Origin: Agromyces larvae
Lineage (GTDB): Bacteria; Actinomycetota; Actinomycetes; Actinomycetales; Microbacteriaceae
Assembly (NCBI RefSeq): GCF_022811705.1
Contig: NZ_CP094528.1
Location: 310,001-374,000 of the forward strand
Length of the DNA stretch: 64,000 nt
Direction: 5' to 3'
The notes under the pieces: generated by a model
Told to the model about the DNA's origin: nothing
Database searches by the model: none
What the model saw: only the letters and a program-made list of their open reading frames with translations
Program-made: the position numbers and the translations under genes
Shown: positions 18,481 to 27,618 of the stretch, piece by piece
Position numbering within the stretch: the stretch's first letter is position 1
Layout: every line of letters begins with the position of its first letter

Positions 18481-19343
18481 TGCGCGGCATCATCCTCGCA
18501 GGCGGATCCGGTACCCGGCTCTGGCCGATCACCAAGGGCATCTCCAAGCAGCTGATGCCCATCTACGACAAGCCAATGGTCTACTATCCGCTGTCGACCC
18601 TGATGATGGCGGGTATCAACGAGATCCTCGTCATCACCACGCCCGAGTATCACGTGCAGTTCAAGGCGTTGCTCGGAGATGGATCGCAACTCGGCATCCG
18701 CCTGGAGTACGCGGTGCAGCCCTCGCCCGACGGGCTCGCTCAGGCGTTCATCATCGGCGAGGAGTTCATCGGCGACGAGTCGGTGGCCCTGGTGCTGGGC
18801 GACAACATCTTCCACGGCACGGGCCTCGGCTCGGCGCTTCGCACGCACAACGACATCGACGGAGCTCTCATCTTCGCCTACCAGGTGAGCGATCCGTCCG
18901 CGTACGGCGTCGTCGAGTTCGACGAGCAGTTCCGAGCCCTCTCGATCGAGGAGAAGCCGGCCGCACCGCGCAGCAACTACGCGGTGCCCGGACTCTACTT
19001 CTACGACAACTCGGTGGTCGAGATCGCCAAGACGATCGAGCCGAGTGCCCGCGGCGAACTCGAGATCTCGACGGTGAACGAGCGGTACCTGCAGGCAGGC
19101 AAGCTGCAGGTGCAGGTGCTCGATCGAGGTACGGCGTGGCTCGACACGGGCACGTTCGAGTCGATGATGCAGGCGTCGGAGTACGTGCGCGTCATCGAGG
19201 ACCGCCAGGGTTTCAAGATCGGATGCATCGAGGAGATCGCCTGGCGCGCCGGATGGATCGACGATGCGGCACTGGCTGTGCTCGCCGACCAGTATCGGAA
19301 GAGCGGATACGGCACCTACCTGTCGCGACTGCTCGCAGGCTGA
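18480..19343 (+). CDS. rmlA: Glucose-1-phosphate thymidylyltransferase
   Basis: A 287-aa nucleotidyltransferase making dTDP-glucose. The N-terminal signature [18 protein letters not shown] with [18 protein letters not shown] near 110, the EEKP motif near 160 and WLDTGTF near 222 identify RmlA. ATG 18480 is used rather than GTG 18477 because it follows the AAGGGAG Shine-Dalgarno at better distance and gives the usual MRGI start. Co-transcribed with rmlC. Confidence 0.95.
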
Positions 19344-19382
19344 GCAGCAGCCCGCTGCGCGGGCCGCGCCTACTCTCGGCCC
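19344..19382. terminator. Possible bidirectional terminator between rmlA and a GT2 gene
   Basis: The 39-bp convergent gap contains a 6-bp stem (GCCCGC-TGC-GCGGGC at 19350-19364). It is short and lacks a T tract, so the call rests on position. Confidence 0.35.
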
Positions 19383-20249
19383 TCAGCGCGCCCGGCGGGA
19401 CATGAGCCGCAGACGCGTCCGTAGGCCGAGCGTGAGCGTCCAGCGCAGCGGGGCGAGCCAGGCCGCCGCGTACTTGCGGTTGATGAACCTGATGGCGCTC
19501 TCGTGGTGCGCTCGAAGCATCCGAGCCGACTCCGTGCGCGTGGAGACTCCGCCGATGTGGGTAGCAGAGGCCGACGGCTCGTAGCGGTTGCGCCATCCGG
19601 CCTTGCCCAGGCGATACCCGAGGTCGACATCTTCGAAGTACATGAAGTAGCTCTCGTCGAAGCCGCCGATGGCATCGAACGCCGAGCGTCGCACGAGCAC
19701 GCACGACCCCGACAACCATCCGGCATCGCGAGCGGCCCCGGTGTCGGCGTGCTCGCCGCGGTAGGCACGTGTCCACGGGTTCGCAGGCCATGGGTGGCCG
19801 AGGACCGCGTGTCCGACACCGGTGCGCACGGAGGGGATGCTGCGGGCCGACGGGTAGGTCGTGCCGTCCTCGTTGAGGATGCGGGGGCCGACCGCGCCGA
19901 CCCCTTGATCACGTTCGCCGGCCTCGGTGAGGATCGCGATCGCTCCATCGTGAAGTGCGATGTCGGGGTTCGAGATGAGCACGTAGTCGATCTCGGGGCC
20001 GAGGGCGAGCACGCCCGCGTTGATCGCTCCTCCGTAGCCCACGTTGTGCTCGAGCGCGACGACGTGAGCACCGAATTCCGCGGCCACCGTGCGGGTCTCG
20101 TCCAGGTCGGCCGAGTCGTTGTCGACGATGACCACGCGCGCGGGAGCAGGCGTCTGGCGGCCGACGGAAGTGAGGAACGCGGCGAGCTGTGCGCTCGAGT
20201 TGTACGACACCGTGACGACCGCGACGCGAGACTCAGCGGAAGCGGGCAC
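19383..20249 (-). CDS. GT2 glycosyltransferase (rhamnosyltransferase-like)
   Basis: A 288-aa GT-A enzyme. It begins VAVVTVSYNSSAQL, then VVIVDNDSADLDET, a sugar-nucleotide DxD-like ISNPDIAL near 96, GWLSGSCVLVRRSAFDAIGGFDESYFMYFEDVDLGYRL (the ED motif) near 180, and HIGGVST near 225. This pattern matches WbbL-like rhamnosyltransferases. GTG 20249 lies eight bases after a TAGGAT -10 on the minus strand. The neighbouring rhamnose operon supports rhamnosyl transfer, but substrate is inferred. Confidence 0.85.
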   Translation of the reverse strand: MPASAESRVAVVTVSYNSSAQLAAFLTSVGRQTPAPARVVIVDNDSADLDETRTVAAEFGAHVVALEHNVGYGGAINAGVLALGPEIDYVLISNPDIALHDGAIAILTEAGERDQGVGAVGPRILNEDGTTYPSARSIPSVRTGVGHAVLGHPWPANPWTRAYRGEHADTGAARDAGWLSGSCVLVRRSAFDAIGGFDESYFMYFEDVDLGYRLGKAGWRNRYEPSASATHIGGVSTRTESARMLRAHHESAIRFINRKYAAAWLAPLRWTLTLGLRTRLRLMSRRAR

Positions 20250-20330
20250 GGTATCCGATCCTATTCCGCTCTGCCGCACGCGTCGTGTCACGCTCGGGCC
20301 GAGCACGGCGGGCGCGGAGGCGCCAGTTGC

Positions 20331-20336
20331 TAGACT
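20331..20336 (+). promoter_or_regulatory. -10 hexamer TAGACT for the glycosyltransferase operon
   Basis: TAGACT about 50 bases before the WsaF-like gene, giving a leader of about 43 nt with a CAGAGG Shine-Dalgarno. It is in the gap divergent from the GT2 gene at 19383. Confidence 0.45.
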
Positions 20337-20385
20337 CTGGTGGTTTTCCGCTTTCGGCGGAGCGACTCGACAGCAGAGGTACGTG

Positions 20386-21669
20386 GTGGGTTCGATCGGC
20401 AGGCTGGTCAGCAAGGCGGTTTCTGGGGGGCCTCGGCTCATCGTACGAAAAGTACGCACTGCGGCGGCACTCGTGCGCACGCAAGGAGCGGGCGCGGCCT
20501 ACCGGTACGCGCGCACGAAGCTCGCGCGGGCCGCAGGCCCGCAGGTGCCGACGCTGCTGGTTGCGCTCGAAGACGCGGCCGCTGTCGACTGGACGACGAT
20601 TCCCGACCGCATCAGCGAGTCGATCACCGTCGAGTCCGGCTCGGCACGTATCGCGTGGATCATGTCGCCTCCGGGCCGCGAGAGCGGTGGGCACCAGAAC
20701 CTCTTCCGCTTCATCGAGTTCGCCGAGCGTGCCGGCCATGACTGCCGCATCTACCTCTACCAAGCTGACGACCGCCCGGTCGACGTGGCAGGCGTGCGGG
20801 CGATGCTCGCCGCGAGCGAAGCGTACCCGACCCTTCGAGCCCCGATCGAGGTGTGGAACCGGGAGCGAGGCGTGGCCGATGACACGCAGGCCATCTTCGC
20901 AACGGGCTGGGAGACGGCGTATCCCTCGTTCCTCGACCGCTCGCACGCGAAACGCCTCTACTTCGTGCAGGATTTCGAGCCGAGCTTCTACCCGGTCGGG
21001 AGCGAATCCATCCTCGCCGAGAACACCTACCGGTTCGGCTTCCACGCGATCACGGCGGGCGGATGGCTCGCGCACAAGCTCCGCGATGAATACGGCATGG
21101 CGGCCGACCACTTCGACTTCGCGGTCGACACCGAGCGGTACCGCATCACGAACGACGGGCCGCGCAACGAGATCTTCTTCTACGCACGGCCGGTGACCCC
21201 ACGGCGGGGCTTCGAACTCGGGTTGCTCGTGCTGAACGATTTCGCGAAGCTGCGCCCCGATGTGACCATCAACCTGGCAGGCTGGGATGTCTCGAACTGG
21301 CGTATTCCGTTCGCGCACCGCAACCTTGCAAGCCTTCAGCTCTCCGAGCTGAACGAGGTCTACAACAGGTGCGCCGCAGGCCTGGTGATGTCGCTGTCCA
21401 ACATGTCGCTGCTGCCGCTCGAGCTGATGTCGAGCGGCGTCACACCGGTCGTCAACGACGGTCCGAACAACCGCATGGTGTCCGACAACCCGTACATCGA
21501 GTACGTACCGTCGTCGCCGCTCGCCATCGCGCGCAAGCTCGTCGAAGTGGTCGAGCGACCCGACGCCGTCGAGCGGTCCCGCGCGATGTCGGAGTCCGTG
21601 AGAGGTGTGGACTGGGCCGCTTCCGGCGACGTCTTCGTCAAGGCGCTGGAGGGGGCGCTCCGTGGCTAG
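20386..21669 (+). CDS. WsaF-like rhamnosyltransferase family protein
   Basis: A 427-aa protein. After a basic N-terminus come WIMSPPGRESGGHQNLFRF near residue 90, IFATGWETAYPSF, YFVQDFEPSFYPVGSESILAENTYRFG near 190, and a donor domain with FFYARPVTPRRGFELGL and a GT4-like tail ending SLLPLELMSSGVTPVVNDG. This order matches WsaF-type rhamnosyltransferases that build rhamnan S-layer glycans (family knowledge). GTG 20386 was chosen over 20383 for Shine-Dalgarno spacing. The next gene overlaps by 8 bp. Confidence 0.78.
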   Translation: MGSIGRLVSKAVSGGPRLIVRKVRTAAALVRTQGAGAAYRYARTKLARAAGPQVPTLLVALEDAAAVDWTTIPDRISESITVESGSARIAWIMSPPGRESGGHQNLFRFIEFAERAGHDCRIYLYQADDRPVDVAGVRAMLAASEAYPTLRAPIEVWNRERGVADDTQAIFATGWETAYPSFLDRSHAKRLYFVQDFEPSFYPVGSESILAENTYRFGFHAITAGGWLAHKLRDEYGMAADHFDFAVDTERYRITNDGPRNEIFFYARPVTPRRGFELGLLVLNDFAKLRPDVTINLAGWDVSNWRIPFAHRNLASLQLSELNEVYNRCAAGLVMSLSNMSLLPLELMSSGVTPVVNDGPNNRMVSDNPYIEYVPSSPLAIARKLVEVVERPDAVERSRAMSESVRGVDWAASGDVFVKALEGALRG

Positions 21670-22591
21670 AGCGGTCGTCATCGGGGCCAACGGATTCATC
21701 GGGTCGCACCTCGTCGACGGTCTCGTGCGTGAAGGTCACGACGTGCGCGCGTTCGATCGTTTCAGCTCTCGGCGTGCCACGTTCACGTCCGACTCCGTCG
21801 AAGTGGTGACGGGCGAGTTCTTGAGCCGCGCAGACCTCGAGGCGGCGGTCGAAGGTCAGGAGTACGTCTTCCACTTCCTCTCGACGACGACGCCCGCGAC
21901 TGCGGAAGCCGATCCCACGCTCGACATCCGCACCAACGTGGCGCAGACGGTCGAGCTGCTCGAATCGTGCGCCGCGGCCGGGGTCGAGCACCTCTATTTC
22001 GCTTCCACGGGAGGTGCGATCTACGGCGACCAGGGCCTCGCGGAGTACTCCGAGAGCGACCGCGCTCTGCCGATCTCGCCCTACGCGATCGGCAAGCTCA
22101 CGATCGAGCACTTCCTCCACTACTTCCAGGCGACGCACGGGCTCCGTTCGACGGTACTCAGGGTGTCGAACCCCTTCGGCACGCGGCAGAAGCCGAACTC
22201 CAAGCAGGGGCTCATTCCGATCGCGCTCCGCCAGATCGCGCTCGGGCGTCCGGTCGTGCGGTTCGGCGACGGCTCGATGGTGCGCGACTACGTGTACGTC
22301 GAGGATCTCGTCAAGATGGTCCTCGCCATCACCGGGCACGAGACCGCCCACGACCTGTACAACCTGGGAAGCGGTGTCGGGTACTCCGTCAACGACGTGT
22401 TCGATTCGATCCGACGCGTTACGGGCGAGGAGTTCGAGATCGTGGAGCGCCCTGTGCCGCCGACGTTCGTCGACCGAGTCATCCTCAACACCGACCGCTA
22501 CCGCGACGAGTTCGGCGAGCACTCTCTGACCTCGCTCGACGACGGAATCCGCCTGACCTTCGACGAGATTCGAGAGCACACCGATGTCTGA
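21662..22591 (+). CDS. NAD-dependent sugar epimerase/dehydratase (extended SDR)
   Basis: A 309-aa SDR protein with AVVIGANGFIGSHLVDGL at the start, FLSTTTPATAEADP, FASTGGAIYG near 117, SPYAIGKLTIEH with the Tyr/Lys pair near 142/146, RVSNPFGTRQ and RDYVYVEDLVKMV near 215. The overall pattern is UDP-glucose 4-epimerase-like. It overlaps the previous and next genes by 8 bp each, so three genes are tightly coupled. Substrate specificity is undecided. Confidence 0.82.
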   Translation: MARAVVIGANGFIGSHLVDGLVREGHDVRAFDRFSSRRATFTSDSVEVVTGEFLSRADLEAAVEGQEYVFHFLSTTTPATAEADPTLDIRTNVAQTVELLESCAAAGVEHLYFASTGGAIYGDQGLAEYSESDRALPISPYAIGKLTIEHFLHYFQATHGLRSTVLRVSNPFGTRQKPNSKQGLIPIALRQIALGRPVVRFGDGSMVRDYVYVEDLVKMVLAITGHETAHDLYNLGSGVGYSVNDVFDSIRRVTGEEFEIVERPVPPTFVDRVILNTDRYRDEFGEHSLTSLDDGIRLTFDEIREHTDV

Positions 22592-23555
22592 CCCGATCGC
22601 AACCGTCACCATCCTGACGTACAACGGCGAGGAGTACCTCGAGCGCATCCTCGCCCAGCTTCGGGCGCAAGAGCTCGACGCGCCGTTCGAAGTGCTCGTC
22701 ATCGACTCCGGCTCGACGGACTCGACGCTCGACATCGTCCGCCGGTTCCCCGAGGTCCGCCTCCACGAGATCCCGAACTCCGAGTTCGGGCACGGGCGCA
22801 CCCGCAACCTCGCCGCCCGCCTCGCGAACGGCGAGTTCGTCGCCTACCTGACCCACGATGCGATCCCGATCGGGCCGAACTGGCTTCGCGAGCTGCTCGC
22901 ACCCTTCGCGATCGACGAGCGGATCGTGGCGGTCATGGGCAAGCAGGTTCCGCGTCGGGAGTGCTTTCCGCTGCTCAAGTACGAGATCCAAGGCGTGTTC
23001 GCGGGGTTCGGCCCCGACCTCGCGACATCCGTCTTCTACAAGGACGACGCGATCGACGACTCCGCGCTCGGCTACCTCGGTTTCTACTCCGACGTGAACT
23101 CGGCTGCCCGCCGGGACTTCCTGCTGAACACTATCCCGTACCGCGACGTCAGGTACGCGGAAGACCAGCTGTTCGGGCGTGACATCATCGAGGCCGGCTA
23201 CCGCAAGGCATACGCGCCGAGGGCCGCTGTGGAACACTCGAACGACCTGACGCTCGACGAGTACGGCAAGCGGATCTTCGACGAGACGGTCGGGCTTCGC
23301 CAGATCGGCGAGCCGATCCCGCGGATGAGTCGGCGCAGCCAGATCAGGCTGACCGCGCGGGGCATCGCAGGCGATACTATCCGGATCCTGCGCGACCGCG
23401 ACTACAGCTGGCGGCGGAAGCTCTACTGGCTCGTCGTGAACCCGTCGTTCCAGATCCGCAAATGGTCGAGCTATCGCCCGTCGACGCTCGTCGACCTCGC
23501 CGATGATCGCGCGATCGCCTCGGGGTCGCTCGAGCACAGCCGAAAACAGGCCTGA
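22584..23555 (+). CDS. GT2 glycosyltransferase
   Basis: A 323-aa GT-A enzyme. It has ATVTILTYNGEEYLERIL at the start, VLVIDSGSTDSTLDI near 38, the motif FGHGRTRNLAARLANGEFVAYLTHDA near 70 with THDA in the DxD position, and YAEDQLFGRDIIEAGYR near 195. It resembles RfbF/WsaE-type rhamnosyltransferases that use a HDA-type donor motif. The C-terminus is basic and may be membrane-associated. ATG 22584 overlaps the epimerase gene by 8 bp. Confidence 0.85.
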   Translation: MSDPIATVTILTYNGEEYLERILAQLRAQELDAPFEVLVIDSGSTDSTLDIVRRFPEVRLHEIPNSEFGHGRTRNLAARLANGEFVAYLTHDAIPIGPNWLRELLAPFAIDERIVAVMGKQVPRRECFPLLKYEIQGVFAGFGPDLATSVFYKDDAIDDSALGYLGFYSDVNSAARRDFLLNTIPYRDVRYAEDQLFGRDIIEAGYRKAYAPRAAVEHSNDLTLDEYGKRIFDETVGLRQIGEPIPRMSRRSQIRLTARGIAGDTIRILRDRDYSWRRKLYWLVVNPSFQIRKWSSYRPSTLVDLADDRAIASGSLEHSRKQA

Positions 23556-23630
23556 TCGCGTCCGGCGATCGACTACGCTGAAAGGCCAGCGGCTTCCGAT
23601 GAGGGGAGCCGTTCGTCGAGAGGACCAACC

Positions 23631-24887
23631 GTGCGTGTACCCGAACTCGCCGGCCGCAAAGTGCTGATCACCCAAGGCCATCTCGTCCGCTTCCAAGGAT
23701 CCGAGATCGTGACGCTCGAACTCGCCGAGTTCATCGCGTCGCTCGGCGCCGAAGTGGTCGTCGCGACCCAATCGTTCGGGCGCCCCCTGCGCTCGGAGTT
23801 CGAGGACCGCGGGCTCACGGTCTTCGAGATCACCGACGAGCGGCTCGACGCCGATCTCGCCGAGCGCATGCCCGATGTCGCATGGATCCAGCACGGGGTC
23901 ATCCCGGAACGCGTGCTCGCCTCGCCGGGCTCCACGACGTTCTACTTCCACCACATGTCGGCCCATCTCGCGCCCGAGTTCACCTCCATCCCCGAGATCG
24001 AATCGGCCCTTGCGACCGCGGTGCTCTTCGAGTCGCCGAGCTCGCTCGACGCTCATGTCGCCACCGGGCTCTACGAGAAGATCGACCCCGAACGCCTCCA
24101 GGTGTTCGGCAACCCGGCGCCCGCCCGGTTCGCCGAGGCCGTCCGCCCCGACCAGCTTCGGCGGAGCCTCCTCGTCGTCTCCAACCACATCCCGGCGGAG
24201 CTGCTCGAGGCTCTCGAACTGCTCTCGGACGAGTTCGACGTCGACCTCGTGGGCTCGCAGCGCGAGCTGGGCGCCGCGCCGAGACGTGTCGACGTCGACG
24301 ACATCGCGTCGGTCGGCGCGGTCGTGACGATCGGGAAGACGGTGCAGTACTCGATCACGGCCGGCACGCCGGTGTTCGTCTACGACCACTTCGGGGGTCC
24401 GGGATGGCTGACTTCCGAGAACTTCGAGCACACGGCGTACGAGAACTTCTCGGGGCGGCGCACACGACGGCTGTCGGCGCGCGAGATCGAGTCGCAGATC
24501 CGTGCCGGGTTCGACGCGGCCGCCGACGAGGCCGAGCGGCTTCGCAGCACAGTCGCTCAGCGATACTCGATCTCCTCGAGGTTCGAGCAGTTGCTCGAGT
24601 GGAGTCGTGACCGCCAAGTACGCCTCGACTCGATCCCCGAGGGCTGGGTTCGAGCTCAGCAGAGCATTCAGGCGACCGTCGGCACCTACATCCGCGAGTG
24701 GATCCGCGAGCAGGGCAACGCGAGCTACAACGGCGAGCTCGCGGCCGCCTGGGAGGCGCAGCGCCAAGCCATCGCCGCGCAGTTGCACGCGGTCACGACC
24801 AGCCGTTCATACCTCGCCCTCCTGCGACTCGGACGCGTCAAACGTGCGCTTCTCGCGCCGTTCGTTCGGATGTCGCGGCGCAGATAG
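23631..24887 (+). CDS. Unassigned GT-B-like glycosyltransferase-family protein
   Basis: A 418-aa protein without transmembrane segments. N-terminal RKVLITQGHLVRFQGSEIVTLELAEF resembles the acceptor domain of GT4-like enzymes. TFYFHHMSAHLAPEF near 100, LLVVSNHIPAELLEAL near 180, and AVVTIGKTVQYSITAGTPVFVYDHFGGPGWL near 230 occupy the place of the donor site. The C-terminal 60 residues are helical and basic. I do not recognise the family. It follows a TACGCT -10 at about 23573 and a GAGGACC Shine-Dalgarno before the GTG. Confidence 0.6.
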   Translation: MRVPELAGRKVLITQGHLVRFQGSEIVTLELAEFIASLGAEVVVATQSFGRPLRSEFEDRGLTVFEITDERLDADLAERMPDVAWIQHGVIPERVLASPGSTTFYFHHMSAHLAPEFTSIPEIESALATAVLFESPSSLDAHVATGLYEKIDPERLQVFGNPAPARFAEAVRPDQLRRSLLVVSNHIPAELLEALELLSDEFDVDLVGSQRELGAAPRRVDVDDIASVGAVVTIGKTVQYSITAGTPVFVYDHFGGPGWLTSENFEHTAYENFSGRRTRRLSAREIESQIRAGFDAAADEAERLRSTVAQRYSISSRFEQLLEWSRDRQVRLDSIPEGWVRAQQSIQATVGTYIREWIREQGNASYNGELAAAWEAQRQAIAAQLHAVTTSRSYLALLRLGRVKRALLAPFVRMSRRR

Positions 24888-24927
24888 CGACGACTCCCGG
24901 GGGCGTTCGGACGGGCGTCGTGTCGAC

Positions 24928-25872
24928 TCAGATGTCTTCCGCGTGCTGGAGGACGTCGTCCCAGCGGCGCAGTTCGGTGTCGAAGTCGGATCTCGCGTGG
25001 ATCGCCTTTCCGAGCCGGGCCCGCCAGCGTTCCTGGTACACGGGCGGGAAGTTGTCGATGTAGTAGCGGCACGTCTCGTCCCACTGCTCGATCGAGAGCG
25101 CCTTGCCGTAGTGCTGGCACCGGAAGTCGACCTCGATTCGGCCGTGGATGCCTTGCGGTTCGCGCGAATCCGGCAGTCGGTAGTCGACGCCGGCCGAAGG
25201 GCGCCAGGCCATGAGGATGCGACGCCGCTCCACGCCGAAGTACTCACGGAAGTCGAGCAGGGGACGGCCGGAGACGTACGGCTCGTGGTCGTCGGCGGTC
25301 ATGTAGGCGTCGAAGAGCTCGATGCGCACCCCCTGGACATCCGCGAAGCGCGGTGAACGCAGCGTGCCCCGAATGTCGCCGACGAAGCGTTCGTCGGCGT
25401 CGGCGTAGAACACCCATTCGGGATGAAGCCGACGGGCGGCACGATACAGGGCGCGCCGATTCGCCGTCTCCTCCCAGATCCGATTCGGCGAGCGCCAACG
25501 GCGATTGACGATCACTCGATGCACCTTCGGATGCCGGCGCGCGATCTCGACGGTGGCATCCGTGCTCGCATCGTCGAACACGACGATCGCATCGGCGAAA
25601 CCTCCCAGATGATCGAGCGAGTCCGCGAGCAGGAGCTCCTCGTTCCGAACTCGGATCATCGCCACGATCCCCGGCCGTGCCGGTACCCGGTGAAGCCGGC
25701 CGCGAACGATTCGGTGGGCCGGCGGCAGGTTGCGCAGGACGACGTGACGGAAGAAGGGCAGGCGTTCTCGAACCGCCGCCGCGGGCCGCGGCAACCGGGT
25801 CGAGCGCCAGGCTGCGGCCAGGAGGTTCCGGCCGATGGCCCGGACGTCGAATCGCCGGACGCGGGGGCTCAC
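24928..25872 (-). CDS. GT2-family glycosyltransferase
   Basis: A 314-aa protein with a basic N-terminus of about 65 residues, then PGIVAMIRVRNEELLLADSLDHL, AIVVFDDASTDATVEIARRH near 97 and WVFYADADERF near 155 (the DxD). Motif order fits GT2 enzymes that process N-x-E-type sequences (RVRNEE). It overlaps the ABC ATPase gene by 4 bp and is the last gene of the exporter operon, so it probably acts on the same exported polysaccharide. Donor and acceptor unknown. Confidence 0.78.
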   Translation of the reverse strand: MSPRVRRFDVRAIGRNLLAAAWRSTRLPRPAAAVRERLPFFRHVVLRNLPPAHRIVRGRLHRVPARPGIVAMIRVRNEELLLADSLDHLGGFADAIVVFDDASTDATVEIARRHPKVHRVIVNRRWRSPNRIWEETANRRALYRAARRLHPEWVFYADADERFVGDIRGTLRSPRFADVQGVRIELFDAYMTADDHEPYVSGRPLLDFREYFGVERRRILMAWRPSAGVDYRLPDSREPQGIHGRIEVDFRCQHYGKALSIEQWDETCRYYIDNFPPVYQERWRARLGKAIHARSDFDTELRRWDDVLQHAEDI

Positions 25873-26612
25873 TGCGCTTCCGGGCTCAGCGAGTTCTTGT
25901 ATGCGGTGATCGTCGAGTGAGCGTCACCCGAGGTCATCAGTGTTCCCTTGTTGAGCCACGCGGCGTGGTCGCACATGCTCTCGACGGTCGAGAGCGAGTG
26001 GCTCACGAGGATCACGGTCTTTCCGTCGCGCTTGAAGTCGTCGAACTTCTGATGGCACTTCGCCTGGAACTCGGCGTCGCCGACCGCCAGCACCTCGTCG
26101 ACGACGAGGATGTCGGGGTCGACGTTGATGGCGACCGAGAAGCCGAGCCTCACGTACATGCCCGACGAGTAGTTCTTCACCGGCTGATCGATGAACTGCT
26201 CGACACCTGAGAACGCGACGATCTCGTCGAACTTTCGACTGATCTCCTTACGCGACATCCCGAGGATCGAACCGTTTAGGAAGACGTTCTCGCGACCGGA
26301 CAGCTCGGGGTGGAATCCGCTTCCGACCTCGAGCAGGGCGGCGACCTTGCCGTTCGCGGTGATGGCGCCCTGCTCGGGGTAGAGGATTCGCGCGAGGCAC
26401 TTCAGCAGCGTGGACTTGCCCGAACCGTTGCTGCCGATGAGTCCGAAGGTCGAGCCCATCGGCACCTCGAGGCTCACGTCACGGAGGGCCCAGAAGTCTT
26501 CGTGCACCGAGATCCGGCGTCGCATGACCGCCGACTTCAGGCTCTGGTTGCGTTCGTGGTACAGCCGGAAGCGCTTGCTCACGGAGTCCACATTCACGGC
26601 GATCTCCGTCAT
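25869..26612 (-). CDS. Polysaccharide ABC exporter ATP-binding protein (Wzt/TagH type)
   Basis: A 247-aa ATPase with Walker A GSNGSGKST near residue 62, Q-loop region EVGSGFHPELSGRENVFLNG, signature YSSGM near 148, Walker B ILVVDEV near 168 and the switch His in LVSHS near 202. This is the TagH/Wzt subfamily that exports teichoic acids or O-polysaccharides. It has no C-terminal carbohydrate-binding extension, so export is probably not gated by chain-end recognition as in Wzt of E. coli O9. Overlaps both neighbours by 4 bp. Confidence 0.92.
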   Translation of the reverse strand: MTEIAVNVDSVSKRFRLYHERNQSLKSAVMRRRISVHEDFWALRDVSLEVPMGSTFGLIGSNGSGKSTLLKCLARILYPEQGAITANGKVAALLEVGSGFHPELSGRENVFLNGSILGMSRKEISRKFDEIVAFSGVEQFIDQPVKNYSSGMYVRLGFSVAINVDPDILVVDEVLAVGDAEFQAKCHQKFDDFKRDGKTVILVSHSLSTVESMCDHAAWLNKGTLMTSGDAHSTITAYKNSLSPEAQ

Positions 26613-27445
26613 AGCGTTTCAGCGAGTCCCTTCTCGTTCTTCCGGAAGATCAAGAATCCGCCGACCAGACTGACGAGCGCCCAGACCACGCACGCGAGCA
26701 CGTCGGACAGCTCGGGCAGCCGGTTGTCGTACATGAGGTACCGGAACACGGTCACAAAGTGCAGCATCGGGTTCAACGAGTAGATGTCGAGCACGGTCAC
26801 GGACGTGCCGAACAGCCCTCCGAGGCGATCCGACTGGTCGGCTACGAGGCTGATCGGGTAGACGATCGGGGTGAGATACATCCAGACCTGGAGCACGAGC
26901 GTCAACAGGTACTGGGTGTCGCGGAAGTACACATTCGCGACGGACAGGGCGAGCGCCACACCGGTCGCGAAGACGGCGAGCACGACCATCATCAGGATGA
27001 CGAGCGGGATCCAAGGCCACAGGAACGAACCGGCGATGAGCAATGCCACCGAGAGCACGAGCATCTCGAACAGCCAGTTGTAGCCGACCGTGAGGACGGC
27101 GGCCGTCGGCAGGACGATTCGGGGGAAGTAGACCTTGGTGATGAGGCCCGCGTTGCCGACGAGTGACGCCATGCCGGTCGAGACCGCGCTGGAGAAGAAC
27201 GTCCAGGGGAGGAGTCCGCACAGGAGCCAGAGTGCGAACACGTTGAGCCCGCTGGGATCTCCTGCGGCGGGCTGGATCCTGAAGACGAACGAGAACACGA
27301 AGGTGTACACGAGCATCGCCGTCAGCGGGCTCGCGAGAGACCACAGTCGTCCGAGCACGGTTCGCTTGTACTGCCCTCGGATGTCTCGCAGCACCAGGTT
27401 CGACAACAGCTCGCGCGATGACGCGAGCTCTTTCAGGTACCCCAT
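26609..27445 (-). CDS. Polysaccharide ABC exporter permease (Wzm/TagG type)
   Basis: A 278-aa ABC-2 permease with six hydrophobic segments. The N-terminal amphipathic part ELLSNLVLRDIRGQYKRTVLGRLWSLASPL is the typical TagG/Wzm interface. PWTFFSSAVSTGMASLVGNAGLITKVYFPR near 78 and the terminal RFRKNEKGL-like tail also fit. It is the first gene of the permease-ATPase-GT2 operon and is divergent from the LGFP-repeat gene. Confidence 0.92.
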   Translation of the reverse strand: MGYLKELASSRELLSNLVLRDIRGQYKRTVLGRLWSLASPLTAMLVYTFVFSFVFRIQPAAGDPSGLNVFALWLLCGLLPWTFFSSAVSTGMASLVGNAGLITKVYFPRIVLPTAAVLTVGYNWLFEMLVLSVALLIAGSFLWPWIPLVILMMVVLAVFATGVALALSVANVYFRDTQYLLTLVLQVWMYLTPIVYPISLVADQSDRLGGLFGTSVTVLDIYSLNPMLHFVTVFRYLMYDNRLPELSDVLACVVWALVSLVGGFLIFRKNEKGLAETL

Positions 27446-27554
27446 GCAACCTCACTCGATGACGGCCGACCGGCCAGAACCAAACACCATAGCCTAGCCG
27501 ACCCCGAGCTGCGGATCGGCTGCACGATCGCTGAATGCCCCAGCCGGAGCCTTG

Positions 27555-27560
27555 CTACAT
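27555..27560 (+). promoter_or_regulatory. -10 hexamer TACATT upstream of the LGFP-repeat gene
   Basis: TACATT lies 64 bases before the GTG at 27619, in the 173-bp gap divergent from the exporter operon. A leader of about 50 nt with a GAGAGGGGG Shine-Dalgarno follows. No clear -35. Confidence 0.4.
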
Positions 27561-27618
27561 TCATAGGCAAGGGGAAGCAGTCCGAGCGATGACGCGAGGG
27601 CTGCGAGAGGGGGACTCC

